Source: Streptomyces naganishii JCM 4654
Lineage (GTDB): Bacteria > Actinomycetota > Actinomycetes > Streptomycetales > Streptomycetaceae
Assembly: GCF_014650575.1 (NCBI RefSeq)
Contig: NZ_BMVF01000004.1
Span: forward strand, 186,001 to 250,000
Direction: 5' to 3'
DNA: 64,000 bases
Below, in pieces: positions 1-8,147 of the stretch. Both the position numbers and the translations under genes were made by a program. The notes beneath the pieces are model-generated. The model ran no database searches. It saw nothing but the letters and a program-made list of their open reading frames with translations, and was not told where the DNA came from. Position 1 is the stretch's first letter. Each line of letters begins with the position of its first letter.

Positions 1-644
1 CAGACGACGACCGCGGTGACCCAGTACAGCGCGATGTCGGAGCGCAGGCCGAAGTCGCCGAAGCCGGGGATGCCGTACAGGCCGTTGGGTCCGCCGGTGA
101 CGTCGAGGTTGTTCGCCGTGATGCGGATGATCTCCCCGAAGCCGAGGGTGACGATCGCCAGGTAGTCGCTGCGCAGCCGGAGGGTGGGACCCCCGATGAG
201 GAGTCCGCCGAGGACCGCGGCCGCCACGACCACCGGGATCGTCGCGAGCAGCGGCCAGCCGAACCTCGTCGACAGCAGGCCCGAGGTGTACGCGCCGATC
301 GCGAAGAAGGCGGCGTAGCCGAGGTCGAGCAGCCCGCAGTAGCCGACCACGATGTTCAGGCCGACCGCGAGCATCACGAAGATGAGCGCGTCCACCGCGA
401 TCTGGATGACGTACGTGCTGGAGTTCAGGTACGGCAGCGCCAGCGCGGCGAGGGCCACGCAGGGACCGAGCCACCTGCTCGCCAGGACGCCCGACAGCGC
501 CCGGCCCGCGGTCGTACGGCCGCTGGCTGCCGGGGTGGCGACGCCCCGGCCGCCGAGCGCGACGTTCGCCGGTCCGCGTTCCTCCACGGCGCCGGCGTAG
601 GCCAAGGGCTCCTCGCCGGCGCGCAGGGTCGACTCGTCGTTCAT
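1..644 (-). CDS. livM: Branched-chain amino acid-type ABC transporter permease LivM (3' part outside window)
   Basis: Inner-membrane permease of a Liv-type importer; only the first 214 codons lie in the window. After a soluble N-terminus of about 70 residues it has hydrophobic segments and the LivM family sequence GLNIVVGYCGLLDLGYAAFFAIGAY, here seen from about residue 98. The ATG at 644 overlaps the livH stop by one base (TGATG), so the two are translationally coupled. The livKHM order is conserved in Liv transporters; livG and livF would be expected beyond the left edge. Next to the hydroxyproline catabolic operon, the likely substrate is hydroxyproline or a related imino acid. That substrate is inferred from context. 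Confidence 0.9.
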   Translation of the reverse strand, partial: MNDESTLRAGEEPLAYAGAVEERGPANVALGGRGVATPAASGRTTAGRALSGVLASRWLGPCVALAALALPYLNSSTYVIQIAVDALIFVMLAVGLNIVVGYCGLLDLGYAAFFAIGAYTSGLLSTRFGWPLLATIPVVVAAAVLGGLLIGGPTLRLRSDYLAIVTLGFGEIIRITANNLDVTGGPNGLYGIPGFGDFGLRSDIALYWVTAVVV

Positions 645-1543
645 CACACACGCTCCGTGACACGCTCGCCGAGCAGCCCGGTGGGGCGCACGGTCAGGAA
701 GAGGATGAGGAAGCCGAACGCGAAGACGTCTCGCCACTCGCTGCCGATGTAGGCGACCGAGAAGGACTCCAGCAGGCCGAGGACGACCGCGCCGAGGACG
801 GCTCCGCGCAGGTTCCCGATGCCGCCGATGACGGCCGCGGTGAACGCCTTGAGCCCGATGACGAAGCCCATCAGGAAGTCGATCTTCCCGTAGTACACGC
901 CGGCCATGACGCCGGCCGCGCCGGCCAGCGCCGAGCCGAGGAAGAAGGTCCGCGAGATGACCCGGTCGACGTTGACGCCCATGAGCAGGCACGCCTTGGG
1001 GTCCTGCGAGATGGCCCGCATCGCGCGGCCCGTGCGGGTCCTGCGGACGAGGGTGTCCAGGGTGATCATGAGGACGACCGCGATCGCCGTCATCGCCAGC
1101 TGCGCGTACGTCAGCCGTGCGCCGAGGACGTTCAGCGTGCCGTCGCTGACGCCCATCTGGTAGACCTCCGGGTTGGGGCCGAAGGCGACCGCGATGCCGT
1201 ACTCGAGCGCGAAGCTCGCGCCGACGGCGGTGATGAGGACGGACAGGCGGGGCGCGCTGCGCAGCGGACGGTAGGCCACCCGCTCCAGGAGCACGCCGAG
1301 GCCGCCGGTCGCCGCCATGGCCACGAGCATGACGGCCAGGAGCGCGAGCAGTCCGCCGCCGAGCACGCCGGCGCCGGCGCTGAGCACGGTGAAGCCCGCG
1401 AACGCGCCGACCATGTAGAGGTCGCCGTGGGCGAAGTTGAGGAGTTTGATGATGCCGTAGACCATCGAGTAGCCGAGTGCGACCAGGGCGTAGAAGGAGC
1501 CGACGAACAGGCCGCTGAACACGAGTTGGATGAAGTGGTCCAT
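644..1543 (-). CDS. livH: Branched-chain amino acid-type ABC transporter permease LivH
   Basis: A 299-residue polytopic membrane protein, the usual LivH length. It begins MDHFIQLVFSGLFVGSFYAL and carries the family motif LLNFAHGDLYMVGAF near residue 35 and a conserved GLKAFTAAVIGGIGNLRGAV block near residue 230. I chose the ATG at 1543 because family similarity begins exactly there, although the frame stays open far upstream. It follows livK after a 74-bp gap that contains a strong hairpin, and it overlaps livM. It should form the channel together with LivM. Confidence 0.92.
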   Translation of the reverse strand: MDHFIQLVFSGLFVGSFYALVALGYSMVYGIIKLLNFAHGDLYMVGAFAGFTVLSAGAGVLGGGLLALLAVMLVAMAATGGLGVLLERVAYRPLRSAPRLSVLITAVGASFALEYGIAVAFGPNPEVYQMGVSDGTLNVLGARLTYAQLAMTAIAVVLMITLDTLVRRTRTGRAMRAISQDPKACLLMGVNVDRVISRTFFLGSALAGAAGVMAGVYYGKIDFLMGFVIGLKAFTAAVIGGIGNLRGAVLGAVVLGLLESFSVAYIGSEWRDVFAFGFLILFLTVRPTGLLGERVTERV

Positions 1544-1582
1544 GCGAGGTTCCCGGTGCATGAGGGGCGTGGCGGCGGGGTT

Positions 1583-1610
1583 CGGGGCCGGCCGGCGCGG
1601 GCCGGCCCCG
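1583..1610 (-). other. Stem-loop between livK and livH
   Basis: Perfect 11-bp inverted repeat (CGGGGCCGGCC / GGCCGGCCCCG) with a 6-nt loop, lying between the binding-protein gene and the first permease gene. There is no U tract. In many binding-protein operons such a hairpin stabilises the upstream message or lets only part of transcription continue, so more binding protein than permease is made. That role is inferred here. Confidence 0.6.
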
Positions 1611-1617
1611 GCCCGCG

Positions 1618-2772
1618 TCACTTGTTCAGGACGAAGGCGTCGTCCTTGACGACGAGGATGTCGAAGCCGCCCACGGTCAGCGTGTGCTGGATGGTGAACT
1701 TCAGCGGGCCCGAGAAGATCTTGAAGCCGTCGATCTGCTCGAGCGCCTTGGTGACGGCCCGGCCGTCGGTGGAGCCGGCCTTCCGGACGGCTTCGGCGGC
1801 GACGCGTACGGCGTCGTAGGCCTGGGTGGAGTACGGTCCGGGCTCGGAGCCGAACTTGGCCTTGTACTTGGCGACCCAGCCCTGGCCGCCGGGGATGGTC
1901 TGCGGGGTCTGGGTCATCGTCGCGAAGACGCCCTGGGCGTTCTTCTGTCCGGCGATCTTGATCAGCTTGCCGTCGACGGAGCCGTCCGCGACCATGACGC
2001 GGCCCTTGTAACCGGCGGCCCGCAGCTGCTTGATGAGCAGTCCGCCCTCCTGGTAGTAGCCGGTCCAGTAGACGAAGTCCGCCTTGGAGTCCATGACGGC
2101 GTTGACGGCGCCGGAGTAGTCCGACTCCCCCGCGGTGACCGACTGGTGGCCGGCGACCTTGACGCCGAGCAGCCCCAGCTGGTCCCCGGTGCGCTTGGTG
2201 ATGTCGGTCGAGTACGAGGTGTTGTCGTCGATGAGGGCGACGCCCTTGCTGCCCTCGGCCTTGATGAACTTCGAGGCGGTCTCGGCCTGTTGGATGCCCG
2301 TGCCGTTGATGAGGAAGACGTTGTGGCGCTGCTGGGTCAGCAGGTCGGCGGAGTTGGCCGCCGGGATGATCATGGGGATGTGCGCCTTGTCGAAGATGCT
2401 CAGCGTCGGCAGGGTCGCCGAGGAGCAGTAGCCGCCGACGGAGACGTCGATGCCGGCGCTGACGAGCTTGGCGGCGCCCGCGGCGGCGGTCTTCGGGTCG
2501 CAGGCCTCGTCCTCGACGGTGAGGGAGAGCTTGCGGCCGTCGACGCCGCCCTTGGCGTTGATCTCGTCGACGGCGAGCTGGGCGCCGTCCTTCATGTACG
2601 GGCCGATGGCGGCCGAGCTTCCGGTCAGCGGGGTGAGCATGCCGAGTTTGAGGGTCGCGGAGCTCTTGCCGCCGCCGGAAGCGTCGCCGGTGAGGTCGCC
2701 ACCGCACGCGGTGAGGGTGAGTCCCAGTGCCATGGCGGCCACCGCCGTGGTGCCGCGCCGAATGTGGGTCAT
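1618..2772 (-). CDS. livK: ABC transporter substrate-binding lipoprotein, Liv family
   Basis: A 384-residue extracytoplasmic binding protein. It has a lipoprotein signal with lipobox LTAC (Cys at about residue 23), then a Gly/Ser-rich linker and a periplasmic-binding-protein type I (Leu/Ile/Val-binding) fold with the family opening LKLGMLTPLTGSSAAIGPYMKDG. The ATG at 2772 follows a good ribosome site, GGAGTAAGGC. A 20-bp palindromic operator sits 21-40 bp upstream. Together with LivHM it should capture and import a substrate. Position beside hydroxyproline catabolism and a shared operator suggest hydroxyproline, but the fold alone does not define the ligand. Confidence 0.9.
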   Translation of the reverse strand: MTHIRRGTTAVAAMALGLTLTACGGDLTGDASGGGKSSATLKLGMLTPLTGSSAAIGPYMKDGAQLAVDEINAKGGVDGRKLSLTVEDEACDPKTAAAGAAKLVSAGIDVSVGGYCSSATLPTLSIFDKAHIPMIIPAANSADLLTQQRHNVFLINGTGIQQAETASKFIKAEGSKGVALIDDNTSYSTDITKRTGDQLGLLGVKVAGHQSVTAGESDYSGAVNAVMDSKADFVYWTGYYQEGGLLIKQLRAAGYKGRVMVADGSVDGKLIKIAGQKNAQGVFATMTQTPQTIPGGQGWVAKYKAKFGSEPGPYSTQAYDAVRVAAEAVRKAGSTDGRAVTKALEQIDGFKIFSGPLKFTIQHTLTVGGFDILVVKDDAFVLNK

Positions 2773-2792
2773 GCCTTACTCCATCTCGCGTC

Positions 2793-2812
2793 TTGCAAGG
2801 TGTGACATTGCA
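2793..2812. promoter_or_regulatory. Operator 1 of the putative hydroxyproline regulon
   Basis: TTGCAAGGTGTGACATTGCA, an interrupted palindrome (TGCAA...TTGCA) with a central GT-N3-AC core typical of FadR-subfamily GntR regulators. It lies 21-40 bp before the livK start, so a bound repressor would cover the promoter or transcription start. It differs from the site at 2940-2958 by one base over 19. Confidence 0.65.
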
Positions 2813-2939
2813 CTGTTGGTTGAGCACCAGGGAGGGTTGTTCTGGTGGAGGGATCCGGCCGGCGCCGGCAGCGGGTCATCGTGTGACACGGGCCGCCGCC
2901 TGCAGGCGGCGACGTCATCGGATACCGAGGTCACCCACC

Positions 2940-2958
2940 TGCAATGTGTGACATTGCA
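2940..2958. promoter_or_regulatory. Operator 2 of the putative hydroxyproline regulon
   Basis: TGCAATGTGTGACATTGCA: perfect 8-bp arms (TGCAATGT / ACATTGCA) around a 3-bp centre, with the GT-N3-AC core of FadR-type GntR operators. It lies about 170 bp upstream of livK and downstream of the epimerase gene. Paired with operator 1 (centre distance 146-147 bp, about 14 helical turns) it could support DNA looping. The protein bound is not known; the GntR gene at the right edge is a candidate. Confidence 0.7.
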
Positions 2959-3049
2959 CAGACCATAGCTCCCGCTGCCGCGGGGCGGGAGCCCTGTCGC
3001 CACTTGTGATGGAGGCGTGACTTTTCGGCCATCCCCGTGCGCCGCGCGA

Positions 3050-3067
3050 GCGGCCCGCGGGGGCCGC
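3050..3067 (-). terminator. Possible terminator of the hydroxyproline operon
   Basis: GCGGCCC / GGGCCGC, a 7-bp GC stem with a 4-nt loop, lies 8 bp past the stop codon of the epimerase gene, the last gene of the operon. There is no U run, which is common for Streptomyces terminators. Confidence 0.4.
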
Positions 3068-3074
3068 CGCGGCG

Positions 3075-4076
3075 CTAGAGGCTGAAACCCGCCGGGTAGG
3101 GGTCCGACGGATCGAGCAGGTACTGCGCGGTCCCGGTGATCCAGGCCCGGCCGGTGACGGACGGGAGGATGCCCGGCCGGTCCCCCACCGTGGTCTCGCC
3201 GAGGACGCGCCCGGTGAACCGGGAGCCGATGAACGACTCGTTGACGAACGGCTGCTGGACCGGCAGCAGCCCGCGCGCGTGGAGCTGGGCCATCCGGGCG
3301 CTGGTGCCCGTGCCGCAGGGTGAGCGGTCGAACCAGCCCGGGTGGATCGCCATCGCGTGCCGGGAGTGCTCCGCCGTCGATCCGGGGGCTTCCAGATAGA
3401 CGTGGTGACAGACGTTGATCGCGGGGTTCTCCGGGTGGACGACCGGGTTCTTCGTGTTGATGGCGTCCATGACAGCGAGGCCCGCGTCCAGCATCCGCTG
3501 CTTCTCCGCCCGGGCGAAGGGGATGCCGAGATCCTCCAGGCGCACGAAGGCGTAGAAGTTGCCGCCGTAGGCGATGTCGTAGCGCACCTGCCCGTACCCC
3601 GGCACGTCCACGACCTGGTCCAGGGCGTGGCAGTACGAGGCGACGTTCTCCAGGGTCACCGACTCGGCGTGCCCGTCGCGCACCTGGACGCGGGCCGTGA
3701 CGAGCCCGGCGGGTGTGTCGAGCCGGACCAGGGTCTCCGGCTCGGTGACCTCGACCATGCCGGTCTCCACGAGCACCGTCGCGACGCCGATGGTTCCGTG
3801 CCCGCACATCGGCAGGCAGCCCGAGACCTCGATGAACAGCACTCCGAAGTCGGCGTCCGGCCGGGTCGGGGGCTGAAGGATCGCCCCGGACATCGACGCG
3901 TGCCCGCGCGGCTCGCACACCAGCAGGGTGCGCAGGTCGTCGCGTTCGGCGACGAACCGCTGCCGCCGCTCGAACATCGTCGAGCCGGGCAGCACCCCGA
4001 CGCCTCCGGTGATCACCCGGGTCGGCATGCCCTCCGTGTGCGAGTCGACGGCGTGGTAACAGACCTTCGAACGCAT
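3075..4076 (-). CDS. 4-hydroxyproline 2-epimerase (proline racemase family)
   Basis: Converts trans-4-hydroxy-L-proline to cis-4-hydroxy-D-proline, the first step of bacterial hydroxyproline degradation. At 333 residues it has the usual length. Both catalytic cysteines are present: Cys91 in PMCGHGT and Cys254 in RSPCGTGTSA. This separates racemases and epimerases from trans-3-hydroxyproline dehydratases, in which one Cys is replaced. The ATG at 4076 starts 2 bp after the stop of the DapA-type gene, so it is the last gene of a tight operon. The surrounding dehydrogenase, deaminase and aldehyde dehydrogenase genes favour 4-hydroxyproline over proline as substrate. Confidence 0.9.
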   Translation of the reverse strand: MRSKVCYHAVDSHTEGMPTRVITGGVGVLPGSTMFERRQRFVAERDDLRTLLVCEPRGHASMSGAILQPPTRPDADFGVLFIEVSGCLPMCGHGTIGVATVLVETGMVEVTEPETLVRLDTPAGLVTARVQVRDGHAESVTLENVASYCHALDQVVDVPGYGQVRYDIAYGGNFYAFVRLEDLGIPFARAEKQRMLDAGLAVMDAINTKNPVVHPENPAINVCHHVYLEAPGSTAEHSRHAMAIHPGWFDRSPCGTGTSARMAQLHARGLLPVQQPFVNESFIGSRFTGRVLGETTVGDRPGILPSVTGRAWITGTAQYLLDPSDPYPAGFSL

Positions 4077-4078
4077 CG

Positions 4079-4975
4079 TCAGCGCACCCCGCTGTCGATC
4101 AGGGCCTGGGTGGCGGCGCGCACGACGGCCTCCGTCTCGGGGGTGAGCGGCTGCCGGGGCGGGCGGCACACGCCACCGCGCCGGCCGGTCATCTCCTGGC
4201 CGAGCTTGATGGCCTGGACGAACTCCGTCCTGCTGTCCCACCGCAGCACCGGGTGGAGTTGACGGTAGAGCGGCAGGGCCGTCTCCAGATCACCCGCGAC
4301 CGACGCCTCGTACAGCGCGAGGCAGGCCTCGGGGAAGACCTGCGGATAGCCGGCGACCCAGCCCTTGGCGCCGGCGATGGCGACCTCCAGCACGGTGTCG
4401 TCGGTGCCGATCATGAGGTCCAGGCCGGGGGCGAGTTCGGCGATCTCGTAGCAGCGCCGGACGTCGCCGGAGAACTCCTTGACGCCCACGATGAACCCTT
4501 CGGCGTGCAGCTTGGCCAGCAGCTCCGGACGCAGGTCGACCTTGGTGTCGATGGGGTTGTTGTACGCGGTGACGGGCAGGCCGACGGAGGCCACCATCTC
4601 GAAGTGCTCCAGGAGCGCGCGGTCGTCGGCGCGGTAGGCGTTGGGCGGCAGGCACATGACGGCCTGGCAGCCCGCGTCCTTGGCGAACTGTGCGTGGCGC
4701 CTGGCCTCGACCGCGCCGTAGGCGCCGACGCCCGGCATGACGGTGAAGCCCTCGGGGGCGTTCGCGACGGCCGTCTCGACGACGCGGTCGCGCTCCTCGG
4801 TGGTCAGGGTCTGGTACTCGCCCAGCGAGCCGCTCGGCGCGACGCCGTGCAGCCCCCGCTCGGCGAGCCAGGCGACGCTCTCGCCGTACGCGCCGAAGTC
4901 GACCGCGAGGTCGGCGTCGAACGGCAGGCTCGTGGCGACGATGACGCCGTGCCAGGGCTTGCGGGTCCCGGTCAT
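4079..4975 (-). CDS. DapA-family lyase, likely 1-pyrroline-4-hydroxy-2-carboxylate deaminase
   Basis: A 298-residue DHDPS/NAL-superfamily TIM-barrel enzyme. Visible are the Schiff-base Lys166 in GVKEFSG, the Tyr of VTAYNNP, and the phosphate-type loop GVAPSGSLGEYQTLT. In hydroxyproline catabolism this family removes water and ammonia from pyrroline-4-hydroxy-2-carboxylate to give 2-oxoglutarate semialdehyde. I chose the ATG at 4975 because it follows AAGGAG and matches the family start; the open frame runs further upstream. It lies 85 bp after the dehydrogenase alpha subunit and 2 bp before the epimerase. A true dihydrodipicolinate synthase is unlikely given these neighbours. Confidence 0.85.
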   Translation of the reverse strand: MTGTRKPWHGVIVATSLPFDADLAVDFGAYGESVAWLAERGLHGVAPSGSLGEYQTLTTEERDRVVETAVANAPEGFTVMPGVGAYGAVEARRHAQFAKDAGCQAVMCLPPNAYRADDRALLEHFEMVASVGLPVTAYNNPIDTKVDLRPELLAKLHAEGFIVGVKEFSGDVRRCYEIAELAPGLDLMIGTDDTVLEVAIAGAKGWVAGYPQVFPEACLALYEASVAGDLETALPLYRQLHPVLRWDSRTEFVQAIKLGQEMTGRRGGVCRPPRQPLTPETEAVVRAATQALIDSGVR

Positions 4976-5060
4976 GATTGCTCCTTGTCGATTGCTGCTG
5001 CTTCGCAGTGCTTTTTCGTTTCGCCAGGTCGGCGAGTCCGTTTCACCGGGGCCGGTGAGT

Positions 5061-6518
5061 TCATTCGGTGCGGGCCGGCGAGTTCCTCCGGTCGAGGTCG
5101 GCGAGCGCACCGAGCGTGACGGGCGTCGCGACCAGCCGTTCGGCGGGCGTGTAGGGACGGCCCCGACCGGCGAGGCAGTGGACCGTCGGTCCGCACATCC
5201 GCCCCTGGCACCAGCCCATCCCGGCCCGGGTGAGCTGCTTGACCTGCCGGTGGTCGGGCGCCCCGCCGTCGGCGCAGGCGGCCCTCACGGCACCCGCGGT
5301 CACCTCCTCGCAGCGGCAGACGACGGTCTCGTCGGTCAGCCACTCGGACCAGGCCTCAGGGAGGGGATGGGCGAGGGCCATCGCCCGGGCGAAGGCGCGT
5401 TGCCTGGCCACGGTGGCCCGTACGGCGGCCAGGCGCTTCGCCCGCGCCGCGGGATCGCCCGGTACGGGAGCCGTCCCCGCGTCGGCGAGCACCGACTCGG
5501 CGGCGAGCCGGCCCTCGGCCACCGCGAGCGGGGCTCCGCCCACACCGCACACCTCGCCCGCGGCGTAGAGTCCGGGGACGGTGGTGCGCTGGCCGTCGTC
5601 GACGGCGACGACCGCGTTTCCGTCGTCGGAGGCGGTGAGGTCGCAGCCGAGGGCGACGAGCAGGTCGAGCTGGGGCGCGAACCCCCAGCCGATGCCGACG
5701 GCGTCGACCTCGATCCGGCGTTCGGTGCCCGGGCGCGGGCTGCCGTCGGCCGCCAGTGAGGCGATCCGGACCGCTGTCACACGCTCGTCTCCCTCCGCGC
5801 GGACGATCGCCGTACGGGGGCGGACCCGGACCCGGTGGCGGGCGAGCGCGACGGCGTACCCGGCGCCTTCGCCCCACTTGCCCGGGTTGCGCAGCAGCGG
5901 ACCGGGGTGGCGCAGCCATGCGAGCGGGTTCGCCGCCTCGCACACCGCGACCACCTCGGCTCCGCGCGCCGCCAGCCCGGCGGCGACCGGAAGCAGGAAC
6001 GGGCCGGTGCCGCCCAGCGCCACCCGGCTGCCGGCCGTGACACCGCCGCCCTTGAGGAGCGCCTGCAGGCCGCCGATGGTGAGCACGCCGGGCAAGTCCC
6101 AGCCGGGGAAGGGCAGTTGGCGGTCGTAGGCGCCGGTCGCCACGAGCAGTCTCGGCGCGCGCAGCACCACCGCCGTCTCGGCGGGCGCCTCGCGCCGGTC
6201 GGCCGCGTGGACCGCGAACCCGTCGTCCTCTCGGACGGCGGACCACACGTGGTGCGCGGTACGCAGGTCGAGCCGTCCCGCGGCGCGGGCCGCCGGCAGG
6301 GCGTCGGCCAGGGCGCGGTACTCGCGCAGGCCGTGGTGCAGGTCCTCGGTCGGGATGGCCGCTCGCGCGTGCTCCGGGGGGTGCCTCCAGTACTGGCCGC
6401 CGACGACCGTGCCGGAGTCCACGAGCGCGACGCGCAGCCCGCCGGCCAGGGCCGCGGCCGTCGCGGCCAGGCCGGCCGGGCCCGCGCCCACCACGATGAG
6501 GTCGCTCTGTTCAGTCAT
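5061..6518 (-). CDS. D-hydroxyproline dehydrogenase alpha subunit-like FAD/NAD(P)-binding protein
   Basis: A 485-residue flavoprotein of the HcnB/OoxA type. The N-terminal dinucleotide motif is VVGAGPAGLAA, a second pyridine-nucleotide fold lies near residues 160-190 (VALGGTGPFLLPVA), and a C-terminal BFD-like [2Fe-2S] domain shows VCRCEEVT and GWCQGRMCG cysteines. Such subunits join a DAO-type subunit and a small [2Fe-2S] protein to form heterotrimeric amino-acid dehydrogenases. The start overlaps the end of the small-subunit gene by 8 bp, implying coupled translation. The predicted role is oxidation of cis-4-hydroxy-D-proline with electrons passed to the respiratory chain. Confidence 0.85.
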   Translation of the reverse strand: MTEQSDLIVVGAGPAGLAATAAALAGGLRVALVDSGTVVGGQYWRHPPEHARAAIPTEDLHHGLREYRALADALPAARAAGRLDLRTAHHVWSAVREDDGFAVHAADRREAPAETAVVLRAPRLLVATGAYDRQLPFPGWDLPGVLTIGGLQALLKGGGVTAGSRVALGGTGPFLLPVAAGLAARGAEVVAVCEAANPLAWLRHPGPLLRNPGKWGEGAGYAVALARHRVRVRPRTAIVRAEGDERVTAVRIASLAADGSPRPGTERRIEVDAVGIGWGFAPQLDLLVALGCDLTASDDGNAVVAVDDGQRTTVPGLYAAGEVCGVGGAPLAVAEGRLAAESVLADAGTAPVPGDPAARAKRLAAVRATVARQRAFARAMALAHPLPEAWSEWLTDETVVCRCEEVTAGAVRAACADGGAPDHRQVKQLTRAGMGWCQGRMCGPTVHCLAGRGRPYTPAERLVATPVTLGALADLDRRNSPARTE

Positions 6519-6828
6519 CGTCGCCTTCCTCGGTCGTCGCGGTCGTCGCGGTCGCGGCGGTCGTCGCGGTGGCGGCGGTCGTCATGGTCTCGCCGGTCGT
6601 GACGTTCATTCCCGGGCGGGCCGGCACCACGCAGGCGCGTTGGCCGCCGGCTCCGTCGATCGTCACGAGGCAGTCGAAGCAGACGCCGATCCCGCAGAAG
6701 ACACCCCGCGGGCGATGCCCGACGCGGGTGGTGCGCCAGGCGACCCGGCCGGCGGCCACGAGGGCCGCGGCCACGGTCTGCCCTTCGGTGAAGGGCACAG
6801 GGCGGCCGTCGATGCTGAACTCGCTCAC
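6511..6828 (-). CDS. Small [2Fe-2S]-binding subunit of D-hydroxyproline dehydrogenase
   Basis: A 105-residue HcnA-like ferredoxin-fold subunit. The cluster ligands are seen in GVFCGIGVCFDCLVTIDG plus the later Cys of RACVVPARPG. The GTG start at 6828 follows GGGAGG and overlaps the upstream beta-subunit stop in a GTGA arrangement, so all three subunits are coupled. It should pass electrons between the flavin subunits. The last 24 residues are an odd Thr/Ala-rich low-complexity tail (MTTAATATTAATATTATT then EEGDDD) encoded by a repetitive stretch at 6525-6590. The family normally ends near the preceding proline/glycine segment. Confidence 0.85.
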   Translation of the reverse strand: MSEFSIDGRPVPFTEGQTVAAALVAAGRVAWRTTRVGHRPRGVFCGIGVCFDCLVTIDGAGGQRACVVPARPGMNVTTGETMTTAATATTAATATTATTEEGDDD

Positions 6829-7991
6829 CGCGAGGCACCTCCCAAGGTGAGGAAGCGGTCCGGCAGGAGGCCGGTGTGGGCGGCCGGGTCGGCGCCGCGC
6901 CAGGGGCGGCCCAGGAGGTGGGCCGTCACCAGCGCGCCGGTCCCCGGTGCGAGGCCGATGCCCGCGCCCTCGTGGCCGCACGCGTGCACGACGCCCGGGA
7001 CCCGGGGGTCGGGGCCGACGACCGGCAGATGGTCGGGGCAGTACGGCCGGAAGCCGCGGTAGGCGCGGATCATGTGGACCTCGCGCAGGAAGGGGAACAG
7101 CCGGCACGCCTGCGCGGCGAGCCGGGTGACCACCGCGGGGTTCATCGTCGTGTCGAAGCCCACGCGCTCCCGGCTGGCGCCGATGAGGACGGTGCCGCCG
7201 CGGGTGCCCTCGACCACGCAGGAGGTCTCCAGGCCGGCGTCGGACGAGGCGACGTTGGCGACGTAGTCGGCCGAGTAGACCTTGTGCCGGACCAGCGGCG
7301 GCAGGGGTTCGGTCACGAGGACGAAGCCCCGGCGCGGCAGCACCTCGACGGGGGCGCCGAGGCGGCGGCCGACCTCGCCGCCCCACGTCCCGGCCGCGTT
7401 GACGACGGCGTCGGCGGGCAGGAGGTCCCCGGCCGCCGTGCGGACGCCGGTGATCCCGCCGTCCTCGCCGGTCACGGCGGCGGCGACCTCGCCCGTGTGG
7501 AAGCGGGCGCCGTGCCGCACGGCGGCGCGCAGGAGTGCGGCGGCCGCGAGGACCGGCTGCACCTGGGCGTCCTGCGGGTAGTGGACGCCGCCGGGGATGC
7601 CGGGGGCCAGGTGGGGTTCGAGGTCGTGGACGCGGTCGACCGGTTCGGCGCGGACACCGGCCGCCTCCTGCCGGACGGCGAGGGCGCGCAGCGCCGCGAG
7701 GCCTTCGGCCGTGCTCGCCACGACCAGGCCGCCCTTGGGCTCGAACTCCAGGGTGTCCGGCCCGAGTTCGCCGGCGGCCTCGTCCCACAGGGCGCGGCTC
7801 AGCCGGGCCAGGTCGAGTTCGGGGCCCGGCTGCTTGTCGGAGAGCAGGACGTTGCCCTCCCCGCGGCTTGTCGTCCCGCCGCCCACGGGACCCCGGTCGA
7901 CGACCGTGACGTCCATGCCGGCCAAGGCGGCGTGGAAGGCGCACGCGGCGCCGACGACGCCCGCGCCCACGACGACGACCTTCTGGGTCAC
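6825..7991 (-). CDS. D-hydroxyproline dehydrogenase beta subunit-like DAO-family FAD oxidoreductase
   Basis: A 388-residue D-amino-acid-oxidase-fold flavoprotein (HcnC/OoxB-like). The N-terminal FAD motif is VVVVGAGVVGAACAFHAA, followed by the DAO-type loop GGGTTSRGEG and a C-terminal RAYRGFRPYCPDHLPVVGP. It probably carries the site that oxidises cis-4-hydroxy-D-proline to pyrroline-4-hydroxy-2-carboxylate. It is the first gene of the leftward operon. The ATG at 7991 lies about 20 bp inside an operator half-site cluster at 8009-8029, and a TAGCCT -10-like box can be read leftward at 8036-8031. Glycine or sarcosine oxidase is possible from sequence alone; the operon argues otherwise. Confidence 0.85.
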   Translation of the reverse strand: MTQKVVVVGAGVVGAACAFHAALAGMDVTVVDRGPVGGGTTSRGEGNVLLSDKQPGPELDLARLSRALWDEAAGELGPDTLEFEPKGGLVVASTAEGLAALRALAVRQEAAGVRAEPVDRVHDLEPHLAPGIPGGVHYPQDAQVQPVLAAAALLRAAVRHGARFHTGEVAAAVTGEDGGITGVRTAAGDLLPADAVVNAAGTWGGEVGRRLGAPVEVLPRRGFVLVTEPLPPLVRHKVYSADYVANVASSDAGLETSCVVEGTRGGTVLIGASRERVGFDTTMNPAVVTRLAAQACRLFPFLREVHMIRAYRGFRPYCPDHLPVVGPDPRVPGVVHACGHEGAGIGLAPGTGALVTAHLLGRPWRGADPAAHTGLLPDRFLTLGGASR

Positions 7992-8008
7992 CAGCCCCTC
8001 CTCCTCTG

Positions 8009-8029
8009 TGCAATGTCACATGCCATTGC
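8009..8029. promoter_or_regulatory. Operator 3 (degenerate) in the hydroxyproline divergent promoter
   Basis: TGCAATGTCACA at 8009-8020 is identical to the first 12 bases of the reverse complement of operator 1. The right arm is displaced: ATTGC occurs at 8025-8029 rather than three bases closer. The site lies 18-38 bp before the beta-subunit start and about 120 bp before the aldehyde dehydrogenase, so one regulator could serve both directions. Confidence 0.5.
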
Positions 8030-8147
8030 CTAGGCTATACACCTGATCGCCCCGAAGACAACGACGTCGTCGGCGTGACTTCCGCGAGACATTCCGTCCC
8101 GCGTGCGCCGCGCGGCCTGCGCGGACTGCCGAAAGGAGCCGGAAACG

